Positions 1 through 9,668 are shown, numbered from the stretch's first letter. The stretch is 40,998 nt of DNA from Bacteroidales bacterium (GCA_021739985.1 JAIPAR010000004.1:1-40998); one strand, 5' to 3'. Notes: generated by a model not told the origin, from the sequence alone. Made by a program: numbers and translations.

Positions 1-664
1 CATAGGCATTGACGCCGGTAATCGATAGAGTTTCGACTCGGTTGTCAATCCTCATGGGATGCCATTCGTTTATACGGTAGAGCTTTTGCAGATATTCCTC
101 CCGAATCTGTTCATGATTTCCGGCTTCCAATTTCCCGAAACAGTCGGAGAAATTCTGAAGTAAATCATTAAAAATCAATTCAATATCAGGATTATAAATT
201 ATGATTTGCTTGAGCGAGATAGGGTTGGGAGCAGTACTGACGAATTTTTCCTGAAGGATATTGATACCGACACCAATCAGGGATGACTTTAGGAGGGCTC
301 CGGAAATCTGATTTTCGATTAAAATTCCTCCTATTTTTTTTTGATGATAGTACACATCATTGGGCCATTTAACCTTAAAGCCAGCAGAATAGGCTGAAAG
401 GGTTCGGCAAATGCTTAAACTGATGCCTTGCGAAAGCAGGAACTGCTGCTCGGCCGGGAAATGGCTAAATTCGATGTAAAAGGAGAAAAGCAGATTTTTA
501 CCGGTTTCACTTTCCCATCCATTTCCTGCATATCCACGTCCTCCGGTTTGAAAATCAGAGCGGATTAAAAGGCCATGTTTGGCTTCTCCGGTTTGCATCA
601 ATCGCTTCAGATGCAGGTTTGTAGAATCGGTAGCCGGCATGTGAAGAATTGAAAAAGGAATCAT
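1..664 (-). CDS. birA: Biotin--[acetyl-CoA-carboxylase] ligase (BirA-like), truncated at window edge
   Basis: Reverse-strand frame reads MIPFSILHMPATDSTNLHLKRLMQTGEAKHGLLIRSDFQTGGRGYAGNGWESETGKNLLFSFYIEF...KVKWPNDVYYHQKKIGGILIE. The DSTN, QTxGRGxxGxxW and KWPND motifs are typical of biotin protein ligase. The start ATG overlaps the pyrE stop (ATGA). Confidence 0.88.
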   Translation of the reverse strand, partial: MIPFSILHMPATDSTNLHLKRLMQTGEAKHGLLIRSDFQTGGRGYAGNGWESETGKNLLFSFYIEFSHFPAEQQFLLSQGISLSICRTLSAYSAGFKVKWPNDVYYHQKKIGGILIENQISGALLKSSLIGVGINILQEKFVSTAPNPISLKQIIIYNPDIELIFNDLLQNFSDCFGKLEAGNHEQIREEYLQKLYRINEWHPMRIDNRVETLSITGVNAY

Positions 665-1290
665 TTCCTCCATTCCGATGGATTTGTTCTCCATTGATTC
701 AGGGAATCAAGTTGAGAGGCCTGAATCATCCCTTTGTCAAGTGCTGTTTGAATCAGAACCGGATAGGAAGTTAAGGTATTTAGTTTTACCTGAGCCTTGG
801 AGAAGCTTTCTTCGGCAACCGGAAACCCATAGGTAAATATGGCCAGCATACCCAGAACTTGTTTATTTGCCTCGCGCAAAGCATGAACAGCTTGCAGACT
901 GCTTCCACCGGTGGAGATTAAATCTTCAATAACTACAATTTTATGTCCGACGGAAACATCTCCTTCAATAAGGTTTTCGAGCCCATGATCTTTCGGTTTG
1001 GAGCGAACATAGACGAATGGAAGGTTTAATTCCTGAGCCACTAAAGCTGCAATAGCAATTGCTCCTGTTGCGACTCCGGCAATCATTTCAGCTTCGGGAT
1101 ATTCATCTCTGACTTTTTTGATAAAGGCATCCATGATGGCCGTACGAATCCGCGGAAAAGATAAAGTTTTTCGGTTGTCACAGTAAATAGGTGAATTCCA
1201 ACCGGATGCCCAGTTAAATGGGTTGGTTTCATTAATTTTAACGGCCTTGATATCGAGCAGATGACCTGCAATTTGTTTGCTTAAATCCAT
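661..1290 (-). CDS. pyrE: Orotate phosphoribosyltransferase
   Basis: 209 aa ORF with PRPP-binding motif VVIEDLISTGGSSLQAV and N-terminal FNWASGWNSPIYCDNRK, typical of PyrE. Confidence 0.95.
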   Translation of the reverse strand: MDLSKQIAGHLLDIKAVKINETNPFNWASGWNSPIYCDNRKTLSFPRIRTAIMDAFIKKVRDEYPEAEMIAGVATGAIAIAALVAQELNLPFVYVRSKPKDHGLENLIEGDVSVGHKIVVIEDLISTGGSSLQAVHALREANKQVLGMLAIFTYGFPVAEESFSKAQVKLNTLTSYPVLIQTALDKGMIQASQLDSLNQWRTNPSEWRK

Positions 1291-1311
1291 ATAGAAGCTG
1301 GTTAATGGTTT

Positions 1312-1327
1312 TATACTTGCAAATATA
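1312..1327. promoter_or_regulatory. Back-to-back divergent -7 elements for the Nudix gene (+) and pyrE (-)
   Basis: TATACTTG on + (1312-1319) abuts CAAATATA (1320-1327), which reads TATATTTG on -. Matches the Bacteroidota TAnnTTTG consensus exactly on - and with one mismatch on +. Confidence 0.65.
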
Positions 1328-1359
1328 AATTAAATTTGAGGGTCGGAAAAGGCTTTCCG

Positions 1360-1989
1360 ATGGCAAGAACAAACATCATGGAAACTATCATACATTTTAG
1401 CAGCGGGCAAATCATTCTGAAAAAACAGGAGAATGCTAATCAGGATTCTCACCAACAAGTGATTGATTGTCACAAGTTAAGTAAGGAGTTTATTTTCTTT
1501 GATATGAATAAGCAGTTGGCAACAAAGACCATTTATGTTGCTGACCCGGTTAATTTTTTACAGGATGTGGACGATAGTGTTCAATTGATTGAGGCTGCCG
1601 GCGGATTTGTGGTTAATCCATCGCATGAAGCTTTGGTCATTTATCGACGCGGAAAATGGGATTTGCCGAAAGGGAAAATCGATAAAGGGGAAAGCATTGA
1701 AGAAGCCGCCATTCGCGAAGTTGAGGAAGAATGCGGGATTAAAGACCTGATTATTTCTAAAAAACTGCTGGTAACGTATCATTGTTATCAGCTTAAGCAA
1801 CAATTTGTGTTGAAGAAAACGCATTGGTTTTGGATGGATTCTAATTTTGCCGGGACACTTGTCCCGCAGCAAGAGGAAGGAATATGGAAAGCTGAATGGA
1901 GAAGTAATACGGAAATCGAAGACTTGTTTACAAATACCTATCCATCGATTCTGGAAGTGCTGCATGCAGCGCGTCAGGCAGGATTTTAA
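1360..1989 (+). CDS. NUDIX hydrolase
   Basis: Nudix box GKIDKGESIEEAAIREVEEECGI. The ORF track opens at a TTG (1336); ATGs at 1360 or 1378 are more likely starts. Confidence 0.92.
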   Translation: MARTNIMETIIHFSSGQIILKKQENANQDSHQQVIDCHKLSKEFIFFDMNKQLATKTIYVADPVNFLQDVDDSVQLIEAAGGFVVNPSHEALVIYRRGKWDLPKGKIDKGESIEEAAIREVEEECGIKDLIISKKLLVTYHCYQLKQQFVLKKTHWFWMDSNFAGTLVPQQEEGIWKAEWRSNTEIEDLFTNTYPSILEVLHAARQAGF

Positions 1990-2074
1990 TCTATTCCCAT
2001 AAATCTGGAACCCGGCTGCTCCTTTTAATCCAAAAAATCCAAACAAATGAGTACGATTTGCTGTTGTTCAGGCT

Positions 2075-2082
2075 TATCTTTG
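2075..2082 (+). promoter_or_regulatory. -7 element (TATCTTTG) for S41 peptidase gene
   Basis: Exact TAnnTTTG match 35 nt upstream of the ATG at 2118. Confidence 0.6.
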
Positions 2083-2117
2083 TATTTTCGTTTTATCACA
2101 CTTAATATCAGTCTTCT

Positions 2118-3731
2118 ATGAGCGACCAACCCAATCGGACTAAACTATGGATACCGGCTATGCTTGCTTTCACCTTAGTCATTGGATTTTATGCAGGTAG
2201 TTTTTTCCGTTATCATCCGGGTAGTGCTGCCGCAAACCTTTTCCCTACCGAAAATAAAGTATCCACTGTATTGACTTATATTGAACAGGAATATGTGGAT
2301 TCGATTGACCGTAATGACTTGATTGAAAAAACGATACCAAAAATTTTGGAAGAGCTTGATCCTCATTCCGTTTACATTCCCGCCTCCGATTTGCAAGGCA
2401 CTAATGAGCAATTAATGGGTGCTTTTGATGGAATCGGCGTTCAATTTAATATTCAGGAAGATACAGTGGTGGTGGTTCATCCCATTCCGGGTGGTCCATC
2501 GGCCAAAGCCGGGATTCTGGCAGGCGACCGAATTGTGCAGGTAAATGATAGTATTATTGCAGGTATTGGAATCAGCAATGATCAGGTAATGAGCTTATTA
2601 AAAGGACGAAAAGGGACTGAGGTTAAGATTTTGGTGCATCGTTCGGGTGATCATGAGCTCATTCCATTCGATATTACGCGGGATAAAATTCCGGTATATA
2701 GCGTGGATGCATCCTACGAAGCTGCTCTGGGAATTGGCTATATTAAAGTTAACCGATTTGCTAAAAACACTTTTCATGAATTCATGGAAGGAGCGATGAA
2801 GCTAAAACAAGCAGGTTGTACTAAGTTCATTCTGGATTTACGGGGTAACAGCGGAGGATTCCTTGAGGTAGCTATTAAAATGGCAGACGAGTTTTTACCG
2901 GATGGCAATCTGATCGTATATACTGAAGGGAAATCGCGCCCGAAAGATGAGGCATTTAGTTCGGCACAAGGTCATCTGGAAGATTGCGACTTAGTTGTTT
3001 TAATTGATGAATGGTCGGCTTCTGCCAGTGAAATTGTGGCCGGTGCCATTCAGGATAATGATCGTGGAACTATCATCGGAAGACGTTCATTTGGGAAAGG
3101 ACTTGTTCAGGAGCAAAGCGAGCTGGCCGATGGTTCAGCTATTCGTTTGACTATTGCTCGCTATTATACTCCTTCCGGAAGATGTATTCAAAAGCCTTAT
3201 GATCATAAAGAAGATTATTATTACGAGGCTATTCATGGCTATTCAGATAGTCTTGATTCATTGAAAACAACGTCCTCCAAGACCGATTCAACCCGCTATT
3301 TTACCAAGTCGGGTCGTGTGGTATATGGTGGAGGTGGTATTTTACCCGATATAATTACAGAACCGGATACCAGCGGGATAACTCCCTATTTTATGAAAAT
3401 CCGGAATCGGGGGCATTTGTATCAATTTGCTTTTGATTATGCCGATAGATACCGCAAAGAGTTTGCAGAGATGGAGTCTTATCAGCAATTAAATACCTCG
3501 CTAAACAGAGAAAAACTTTTCAACGAATTTTTAGCTTATACCCAGTCGAAAGGCATTTCACCTTCGAAGGACGAACTATCCAAATCAACACAATTAATAA
3601 GCACCATGTTGGTTGCCCAGATTGTTCGGAATATTTTTGATGATGCCGGGTATTATCCGGTTATTCAGGAAATTGACGCCCCCTTACTATTAGCCATTGA
3701 TCATTTAAAAAAAACCAACAACAATGAATAA
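2118..3731 (+). CDS. S41 family C-terminal processing peptidase with PDZ domain
   Basis: N-terminal signal/TM, PDZ-like GGPSAKAGILAGDRIVQVNDS, and catalytic region DLRGNSGGFLEVAIKMADEFL...DEWSASASEIVAGAIQDNDRGTIIGRRSFGKGLVQ. Confidence 0.95.
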   Translation: MSDQPNRTKLWIPAMLAFTLVIGFYAGSFFRYHPGSAAANLFPTENKVSTVLTYIEQEYVDSIDRNDLIEKTIPKILEELDPHSVYIPASDLQGTNEQLMGAFDGIGVQFNIQEDTVVVVHPIPGGPSAKAGILAGDRIVQVNDSIIAGIGISNDQVMSLLKGRKGTEVKILVHRSGDHELIPFDITRDKIPVYSVDASYEAALGIGYIKVNRFAKNTFHEFMEGAMKLKQAGCTKFILDLRGNSGGFLEVAIKMADEFLPDGNLIVYTEGKSRPKDEAFSSAQGHLEDCDLVVLIDEWSASASEIVAGAIQDNDRGTIIGRRSFGKGLVQEQSELADGSAIRLTIARYYTPSGRCIQKPYDHKEDYYYEAIHGYSDSLDSLKTTSSKTDSTRYFTKSGRVVYGGGGILPDIITEPDTSGITPYFMKIRNRGHLYQFAFDYADRYRKEFAEMESYQQLNTSLNREKLFNEFLAYTQSKGISPSKDELSKSTQLISTMLVAQIVRNIFDDAGYYPVIQEIDAPLLLAIDHLKKTNNNE

Positions 3732-6700
3732 GCCAACATATACTTTACGCTGGTTCTGCATAGGCCTTACAAGCATGTTGCTGACTTTCTTCCCCATCTC
3801 TCAGGTTCAGGCGCAAATTTTCGTTCTGGATGAAACATTTGAAGGGTCAACAGAGTTGCAACTATTTAATGAAGATGAATCGCATATTGAATTGGCTAAC
3901 GGAACCTTGATTTTTTCGGGAGGAAGTGGTTCCGGATGGACAGGTGACGGAACAAATACCACCTATCAGAATGCATTTACCGACAATGCTCTTCATCGGG
4001 CTTCTGCTAGTAAACTAATTCATGCCGAGAATTATAACCAACTGGAATTGCAAATAAAATTCAAACAAACCGCAGGTGGATTTGTCCAAAACTCGTGGTT
4101 TCGAGTGATGGCCAATGGAGTTGCCCTTCCTGATGCTTGTGGAAAAATCTCCTATAATCCAGCTACTTTAAACGGTGATTCTACCGGATACATAAGCTAT
4201 AATCTCGACTCTTACGGAGGAACCAGTTTTGTCCTTAGTCTTCAGTCATCCTGTAGAGTAAATCCTTCCGATAAAGTCATTATTGATGAAGTAAGAATAC
4301 TTGCAAGCAGCATTAATTTAAAAAGAGAACTTTCTGTTAGTGAATATTTTAATCCCGGCTTTTTACCATCCGGATACGTTACATGCCGAGAAATGAATTC
4401 ATTAGGCTGGCAAATCGGGAGTTACGCGCCAATTTCCGGAATCGGAAATTATGCCTATTCAATCAATCAGCCGGGCGATGGTGTCTTATCGAATAATAAA
4501 CTAATCACACCAATTCTTGATTTGACAAGTCAAACCAATGTTTCACTAAACTTAAACTTTGCAACCAGCACGGGTGGGAAATTGCTGGCGAGCACAGATG
4601 GCGGATTAACCTGGACAATGACCTTATTAAATTTTCCCTCAACACAGGGAGTATGGCAAAATACCAGTATCTCACTTAGCAGTCTGAATGGCCAAAACAA
4701 TGTCAGGCTGGCTTTTGCTCATCTTGAAATCACTGACCAATTCTCCATTTTTGCCATTGACAATCTTCAATTCACTGCAACCAATAACAGCACTTCCAAC
4801 CTGCAGTTAAAAAGCTTTATCAGTCCAATCCAACAAAGCCTATACAGTACACCAGAAATAGTATCAGTCAGAGTCAAAAATCTCGGAAACACCTTGTCTG
4901 GCTATAGCGTGAGTTATCAATTAAACGGAGGGTTGATTCAAACCGTGAACGTTTCAAATCCACTCGCATCGGGTGATTCATCTGTTGTAAGTTTTCCGAC
5001 ACCTGTTTTATTAGGAACCCTTGGATATCAAACTTTTAAAGCATGGACACATTGCGCATATGATACGAATCATAGTAATGATACCTTGAGTCAGCTCATT
5101 CTTGTTACCCAACCGGTGATTTCAACTTTTCCTTATATCGAATCTTTTGAAAGCACGCACTACTGGAGCGTTGGAGGCAATAATCCGGATTGGGGGCTTG
5201 TACAGCCTTCCGGAACGATAATAAATTCCGCCTCCGATGGAGTGAAAGCCTGGGTAACCAATCCAACCGGATTTGTAAACTCATTTAAAAAAGAATGGCT
5301 TGTTAGCCCGATATTTAATTTCTCAACTCTTCAAAACCCCGAACTACAACTGGATTTCATTTGCAGTACTGCTAATTTTGAAGATGGAGCCTGCGTTCAA
5401 TATAGTTTGGACGGTGGATCAACCTGGTCAACTTTAGGAATCTTTGGAGACCCAAATAATTGGTACACAGCCAGTTTTGTGACGGGATTATCTCAATTGA
5501 CTTCTTCACAGGGATGGAGCGGTACTTTATACCAAACCTGGACAACAGCGACTCACAGCTTAAGCTTGCTGGCCGGACAATCTTCGGTGCGCTTTCGTAT
5601 ATATTTTGGTTCCGACCTCCAGTTTGACAATTATGAAGGATTCGCATTCGACAATTTCATCATAAAGGAACTACAATCTTACGATCCGGGTATTTCATCC
5701 ATAGAATATCCGAACGGAACATGTATCCTCGGAAGCCAGGAGCCCATTGTAGCAGCTGTTACAAATTATGGATTCAACCCGATTTCAGGTTGCTTAATTT
5801 CATATTCACTTGACGGGCTAAATTTCATCAATGAAACTATTAGTCAAAGCATTGCTCCCGGTGAGACTATTCAATACACGTTCAATCAAATGGCCAATTT
5901 CACTTCCTCCGGTGGTTATGAATTGCATTTGGCACTGTCTCATCCTCAGGATGGATATTTGTATAATAATGAAAAGCAGATTAGCTTAACCTATACACAA
6001 TCAACAAGCCTTCCATATACAGAAAATTTTGAAAATGGAACGCTGCCTCAAGGCTGGGAGACCAAGAATGCCTTGGGAGCTGCCGGCTGGCTTATCGGGA
6101 ATGATTACACCAGTACCTATTTCAACATTCCGTCTCATACCGTATATGCCGCCTCAAATGATGATGCCTGTTACTGCAATTCGTCGAATGATTTACTGAT
6201 TTCTCCCTATTTTGATTTAAGCTATTACACTAGCTTTACACTCCTCTTTGACGCTTTTTACACCGGAGAATTTTATTCATCGGCTGTGGTGCTAATCAGT
6301 ACCGATTGTGGTTACACCTGGACTGATGTATATTATTTACCTTCAAATACACTTAACTGGCAACCTTTCAGTATTAACCTGAATGCGTATGCTGGAGAAC
6401 AAAGTGTCCGGATTGCATTTAAACATGATGATAATGGTGGATGGGCTTCCGGATTTGCCATTGATAATGTGAGCTTTATTGGAAATACGAATGTCACCTC
6501 TCAGGAAATTGAATTAAAGAACGGATGGAGTATTATATCCACCTACATCAACCCAACTACAGCCAACATCGCAACGGTATTTACACCAGTAGTTTCTAAT
6601 CTTATCATTATTAAAGATGAAAACGGCCAAGTGTATTGGCCTGGTTTTGGGGTCAACAGCATCAATAACATGATGATTGGTGAAGGATATCAGGTATTTA

Positions 6701-6987
6701 TGTCATCATTATCCACCTTAACAATCCATGGAACCATGATTGCTCCAGAAAATACGCCGCTTTTAATTGGGCAAACCTGGAGTTTAGTCGGCTATTTGCG
6801 TACTACCCCGATGGCAATCGAAACAGCGTTTGCTGCAATCAATCCTGTTCTCGTAATTGCCAAAGATGAAATTGGAATGGTGTATTGGCCAGGTTTCGGA
6901 GTGAATACAATTGGCCAACTAAATCCAGGTAAAGGATACCAGATCAAACTTACAACAGCTTCTACCCTTACTTACCCGGCCAATTAA
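3724..6987 (+). CDS. Secreted adhesin-like protein (choice-of-anchor J / cleaved-adhesin-type domains, CARDB-like domains, C-terminal duplicated GWS...YWP...GYQ module)
   Basis: Signal peptide MNKPTYTLRWFCIGLTSMLLTFFPISQVQAQ. Repeated blocks of the form W..S.IFNFSTLQNPELQLDF.../VRFRIYFGSD...GFAFDNF. No obvious T9SS CTD at the C-terminus (ends ...TASTLTYPAN). Confidence 0.85.
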   Translation: MNKPTYTLRWFCIGLTSMLLTFFPISQVQAQIFVLDETFEGSTELQLFNEDESHIELANGTLIFSGGSGSGWTGDGTNTTYQNAFTDNALHRASASKLIHAENYNQLELQIKFKQTAGGFVQNSWFRVMANGVALPDACGKISYNPATLNGDSTGYISYNLDSYGGTSFVLSLQSSCRVNPSDKVIIDEVRILASSINLKRELSVSEYFNPGFLPSGYVTCREMNSLGWQIGSYAPISGIGNYAYSINQPGDGVLSNNKLITPILDLTSQTNVSLNLNFATSTGGKLLASTDGGLTWTMTLLNFPSTQGVWQNTSISLSSLNGQNNVRLAFAHLEITDQFSIFAIDNLQFTATNNSTSNLQLKSFISPIQQSLYSTPEIVSVRVKNLGNTLSGYSVSYQLNGGLIQTVNVSNPLASGDSSVVSFPTPVLLGTLGYQTFKAWTHCAYDTNHSNDTLSQLILVTQPVISTFPYIESFESTHYWSVGGNNPDWGLVQPSGTIINSASDGVKAWVTNPTGFVNSFKKEWLVSPIFNFSTLQNPELQLDFICSTANFEDGACVQYSLDGGSTWSTLGIFGDPNNWYTASFVTGLSQLTSSQGWSGTLYQTWTTATHSLSLLAGQSSVRFRIYFGSDLQFDNYEGFAFDNFIIKELQSYDPGISSIEYPNGTCILGSQEPIVAAVTNYGFNPISGCLISYSLDGLNFINETISQSIAPGETIQYTFNQMANFTSSGGYELHLALSHPQDGYLYNNEKQISLTYTQSTSLPYTENFENGTLPQGWETKNALGAAGWLIGNDYTSTYFNIPSHTVYAASNDDACYCNSSNDLLISPYFDLSYYTSFTLLFDAFYTGEFYSSAVVLISTDCGYTWTDVYYLPSNTLNWQPFSINLNAYAGEQSVRIAFKHDDNGGWASGFAIDNVSFIGNTNVTSQEIELKNGWSIISTYINPTTANIATVFTPVVSNLIIIKDENGQVYWPGFGVNSINNMMIGEGYQVFMSSLSTLTIHGTMIAPENTPLLIGQTWSLVGYLRTTPMAIETAFAAINPVLVIAKDEIGMVYWPGFGVNTIGQLNPGKGYQIKLTTASTLTYPAN

Positions 6988-8459
6988 AGTACAGGGCTAA
7001 ATAAGCGGGCAATTGACTCACGGAGTTTGTCTTTGGTTGGTCTATTTTGATGCATTTCCAGGGTAAGCCGATAACTGGCTGCCAAATCCTCGAAAAATGC
7101 TTTTTTAAGTTTGGTTGTGATGTCTGTGTCGTAAATAAGTGCATTCACTTCAAAATTTTGGTCGAAACTACGAATGTCCATATTGCTAGTTCCTACCGTA
7201 CTAAAGATATCATCGACCATCATTAACTTGCTGTGAGTGAATCCTTTGGTATAAAAATAGACTTCAATACCGGCTTCAAGCAAATCACCCAGGTAGGAAC
7301 GGGAGCCCCAATTGGTGAAGTACGAATCGTTTTTGTCGGGTAGCAGGATTTTAACATCCACACCGCTAAGTGCCGCCGTACGTAAAGCCAACATAATTCC
7401 CTCATTTGGAAGGAAATAAGGCGTTGAGATATATACCGAACGAGTGGCAGTGGCAATCGCTGCATAGTAGGTTTGCATGATACTTGACCAGTCCGAATCC
7501 GGGCCGCTGGCTGAAATTTGAGTCATCACATTGCCTTCCACCGGATACATCGAAAAATATCGCTCTTTCCGCAATTGTTCACCAGACATAAAGTACCAGT
7601 CCATCGCAAAAATTACCTGCAAACTAAGCACGGCATCACCTTTAATCTTTAAATGCGTATCTCTCCAAAAACCGGAATTATTCCGGCCATGCAGGTATCG
7701 GTCGGCAATGTTAATCCCGCCCACAAATCCGACTTGTGAATCAATGACAACAATTTTACGGTGGTTACGATAATTAATCTTGTTTGCGAAACGATAGGAA
7801 CGAACCGGCATAAAGCTGTAAAGCTCTACTCCTTCCTCCTCCAGTTCATGTAAAAATTCTTTACTCAATCCCCAGGAACCCACATCATCATAAATTAATC
7901 GGACCTCAACACCCTTCCGAGCTTTTTCAATGAGTAGATTTTTAAGGATATTGCCAATCATATCATCTTCCAGAATATAATATTCCAGATGGATATGATG
8001 CTCCGCCTCCTTAATAGCCTGAATCAATTCGTTGAAAGTTTCCTTCCCTGAATTTAATACCGTAATCTGGTTATTCATAGTTAAAGAAGCTTTGCTGTTA
8101 TTATACAACAATCGCATTAGGTTAACTTTTGAGCAGATTTTTCGGTTGGCATATTGATTGATTTTACTAATATCAATCTCATATTTTTGGGAGATTAGGC
8201 GGAAACTATCTGCATCTATCTGCTCTTTTCGGGTAAAAATCTTCATTTTCCGATAATTCCTGCCAAAATAAATGTACAGTAGAATTCCAACAAAGGGTAA
8301 TAAGACTAAAACTAAAATCCAGGATATCGTTTTGACGGGGGAACGATTATCAAGTAGAATGATGATAAGAGGAAAAGCCACAAACACAAAGAGAATCACA
8401 TAGGCGATTAGAGCCCATATACCTTCCAGATGAATAAGATTAAGAATATCAAACTTCAT
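6984..8459 (-). CDS. cls: Cardiolipin synthase / phospholipase D family
   Basis: Two HKD-type motifs (HRKIVVIDSQVGFVGG and HSKLMMVDDIFSTVGTSNMD) and N-terminal TM helices. Confidence 0.93.
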   Translation of the reverse strand: MKFDILNLIHLEGIWALIAYVILFVFVAFPLIIILLDNRSPVKTISWILVLVLLPFVGILLYIYFGRNYRKMKIFTRKEQIDADSFRLISQKYEIDISKINQYANRKICSKVNLMRLLYNNSKASLTMNNQITVLNSGKETFNELIQAIKEAEHHIHLEYYILEDDMIGNILKNLLIEKARKGVEVRLIYDDVGSWGLSKEFLHELEEEGVELYSFMPVRSYRFANKINYRNHRKIVVIDSQVGFVGGINIADRYLHGRNNSGFWRDTHLKIKGDAVLSLQVIFAMDWYFMSGEQLRKERYFSMYPVEGNVMTQISASGPDSDWSSIMQTYYAAIATATRSVYISTPYFLPNEGIMLALRTAALSGVDVKILLPDKNDSYFTNWGSRSYLGDLLEAGIEVYFYTKGFTHSKLMMVDDIFSTVGTSNMDIRSFDQNFEVNALIYDTDITTKLKKAFFEDLAASYRLTLEMHQNRPTKDKLRESIARLFSPVL

Positions 8460-8557
8460 GGATGAAAATTTGTTTTCCCTGATTCTGCCAACTTGTGTAA
8501 AGGTTTAAATGTAAGCACATTTCAATCATTTACAAAAGCTAAATATAGGAAGAAATT

Positions 8558-9628
8558 TTATTCAGGGAAGTGCTGTTGTACAGGATTTTGGTAAAAATAC
8601 ATTAAGCGTGAATCGCCAATGAATTCTTCTTTGAATGGGTTTAATGAAATGTGAGGCGCTTTAATTCCATCTCCAAAAAATTTGTTTCCTTCAAAAACAC
8701 GGGCTTCATCCCATATGTCTTGTTCCAAAAAGGATTGAAGCAAGCGAGTACCACCTTCAACCAGTATCGATTGTATCCCTTCTTCGTAAAGAATATGCAT
8801 CATTTGTGCCAGGGGATTGGAATCAAAATCAATATTGAAATACTTGATATTGAAGCGGTTTGCCTGGTTTTTGGCTGTAAAGACAATGGTTGGTACCTGA
8901 GAATCTAAGAGATGGAGTGAATCGGGCAGACGAAGTTGGCGATCGGGAACGATTCGTACCGGCTGTTTTCCTTCCCATAAACGAGCGGTCAGCTGTGGAT
9001 TATCAAGCAAAGCGGTATTCGTTCCCACCATGATGCCGGCTTCCTCGATGCGCCATTTATGAACCAGCACTTTGGCCATTTGGTTGGTAATCCAAACGGG
9101 TGGCTTTTCCTGGCTGGTTCGGATAATATCGATGAATCCGTCGGCTGTTTGGGCCCATTTGAGGAGGATGTAAGGGCGTTTCTTTTCGTGAAAAGTGAAG
9201 AACCGGCGATTTAAAAAACGACCTTCCTCTTCCAAAATGCCGGTAATTACTTCGATGCCGGCTTCCTGCATCCGTTGAATCCCTTTTCCGGCTACTTCGT
9301 AAAAAGGGTCTGTGTTGCAAATCACCACTCTTGGGATGTTCAACGCAATTATCATATCGCTGCATGGAGGTGTTTTCCCGTGATGCGCACAAGGTTCCAG
9401 GTTGACGTACAAGGTTGAATCTTTCAGGAGGCGTTTGTTTCGAACGGATTCCACAGCATTTACCTCGGCATGCGGGCCACCCCAACGCTGATGATATCCT
9501 TCGCCGATGATATGATCCTTATGCACGATAACGGAGCCAACCATAGGATTCGGAGCCACAGCGGACTGACCCAGCCTGGCTAATTCGAAACATCGCTTGA
9601 TATAAAATTCGTGCGTTGGAAATTCCAT
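8558..9628 (-). CDS. ribD: Bifunctional diaminohydroxyphosphoribosylaminopyrimidine deaminase / 5-amino-6-(5-phosphoribosylamino)uracil reductase
   Basis: Deaminase motif HAEVNAVE...LYVNLEPCAHHGKTPPC and a RibD reductase C-terminal region (SILVEGGTRLLQSFL). Confidence 0.95.
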   Translation of the reverse strand: MEFPTHEFYIKRCFELARLGQSAVAPNPMVGSVIVHKDHIIGEGYHQRWGGPHAEVNAVESVRNKRLLKDSTLYVNLEPCAHHGKTPPCSDMIIALNIPRVVICNTDPFYEVAGKGIQRMQEAGIEVITGILEEEGRFLNRRFFTFHEKKRPYILLKWAQTADGFIDIIRTSQEKPPVWITNQMAKVLVHKWRIEEAGIMVGTNTALLDNPQLTARLWEGKQPVRIVPDRQLRLPDSLHLLDSQVPTIVFTAKNQANRFNIKYFNIDFDSNPLAQMMHILYEEGIQSILVEGGTRLLQSFLEQDIWDEARVFEGNKFFGDGIKAPHISLNPFKEEFIGDSRLMYFYQNPVQQHFPE

Positions 9629-9632
9629 GCTT

Positions 9633-9640
9633 CAAAACTA
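9633..9640 (-). promoter_or_regulatory. -7 element (TAGTTTTG) for ribD, 4 nt from start codon
   Basis: Reverse strand reads TAGTTTTG-AAGC-ATG. Confidence 0.5.
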
Positions 9641-9668
9641 GAAAAAATACGGAATCTAAAATCTTCTT

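Noticed and set aside
1558-2046. 162-aa minus-strand ORF over the Nudix gene
   Set aside because: Antisense to a gene with a clear Nudix box; the translation is low-complexity and has no family features.
9057-9485. 142-aa minus-strand ORF in another frame of ribD
   Set aside because: Overlaps the catalytic deaminase region of ribD in a different frame; Arg/Ser-rich translation typical of off-frame reading.
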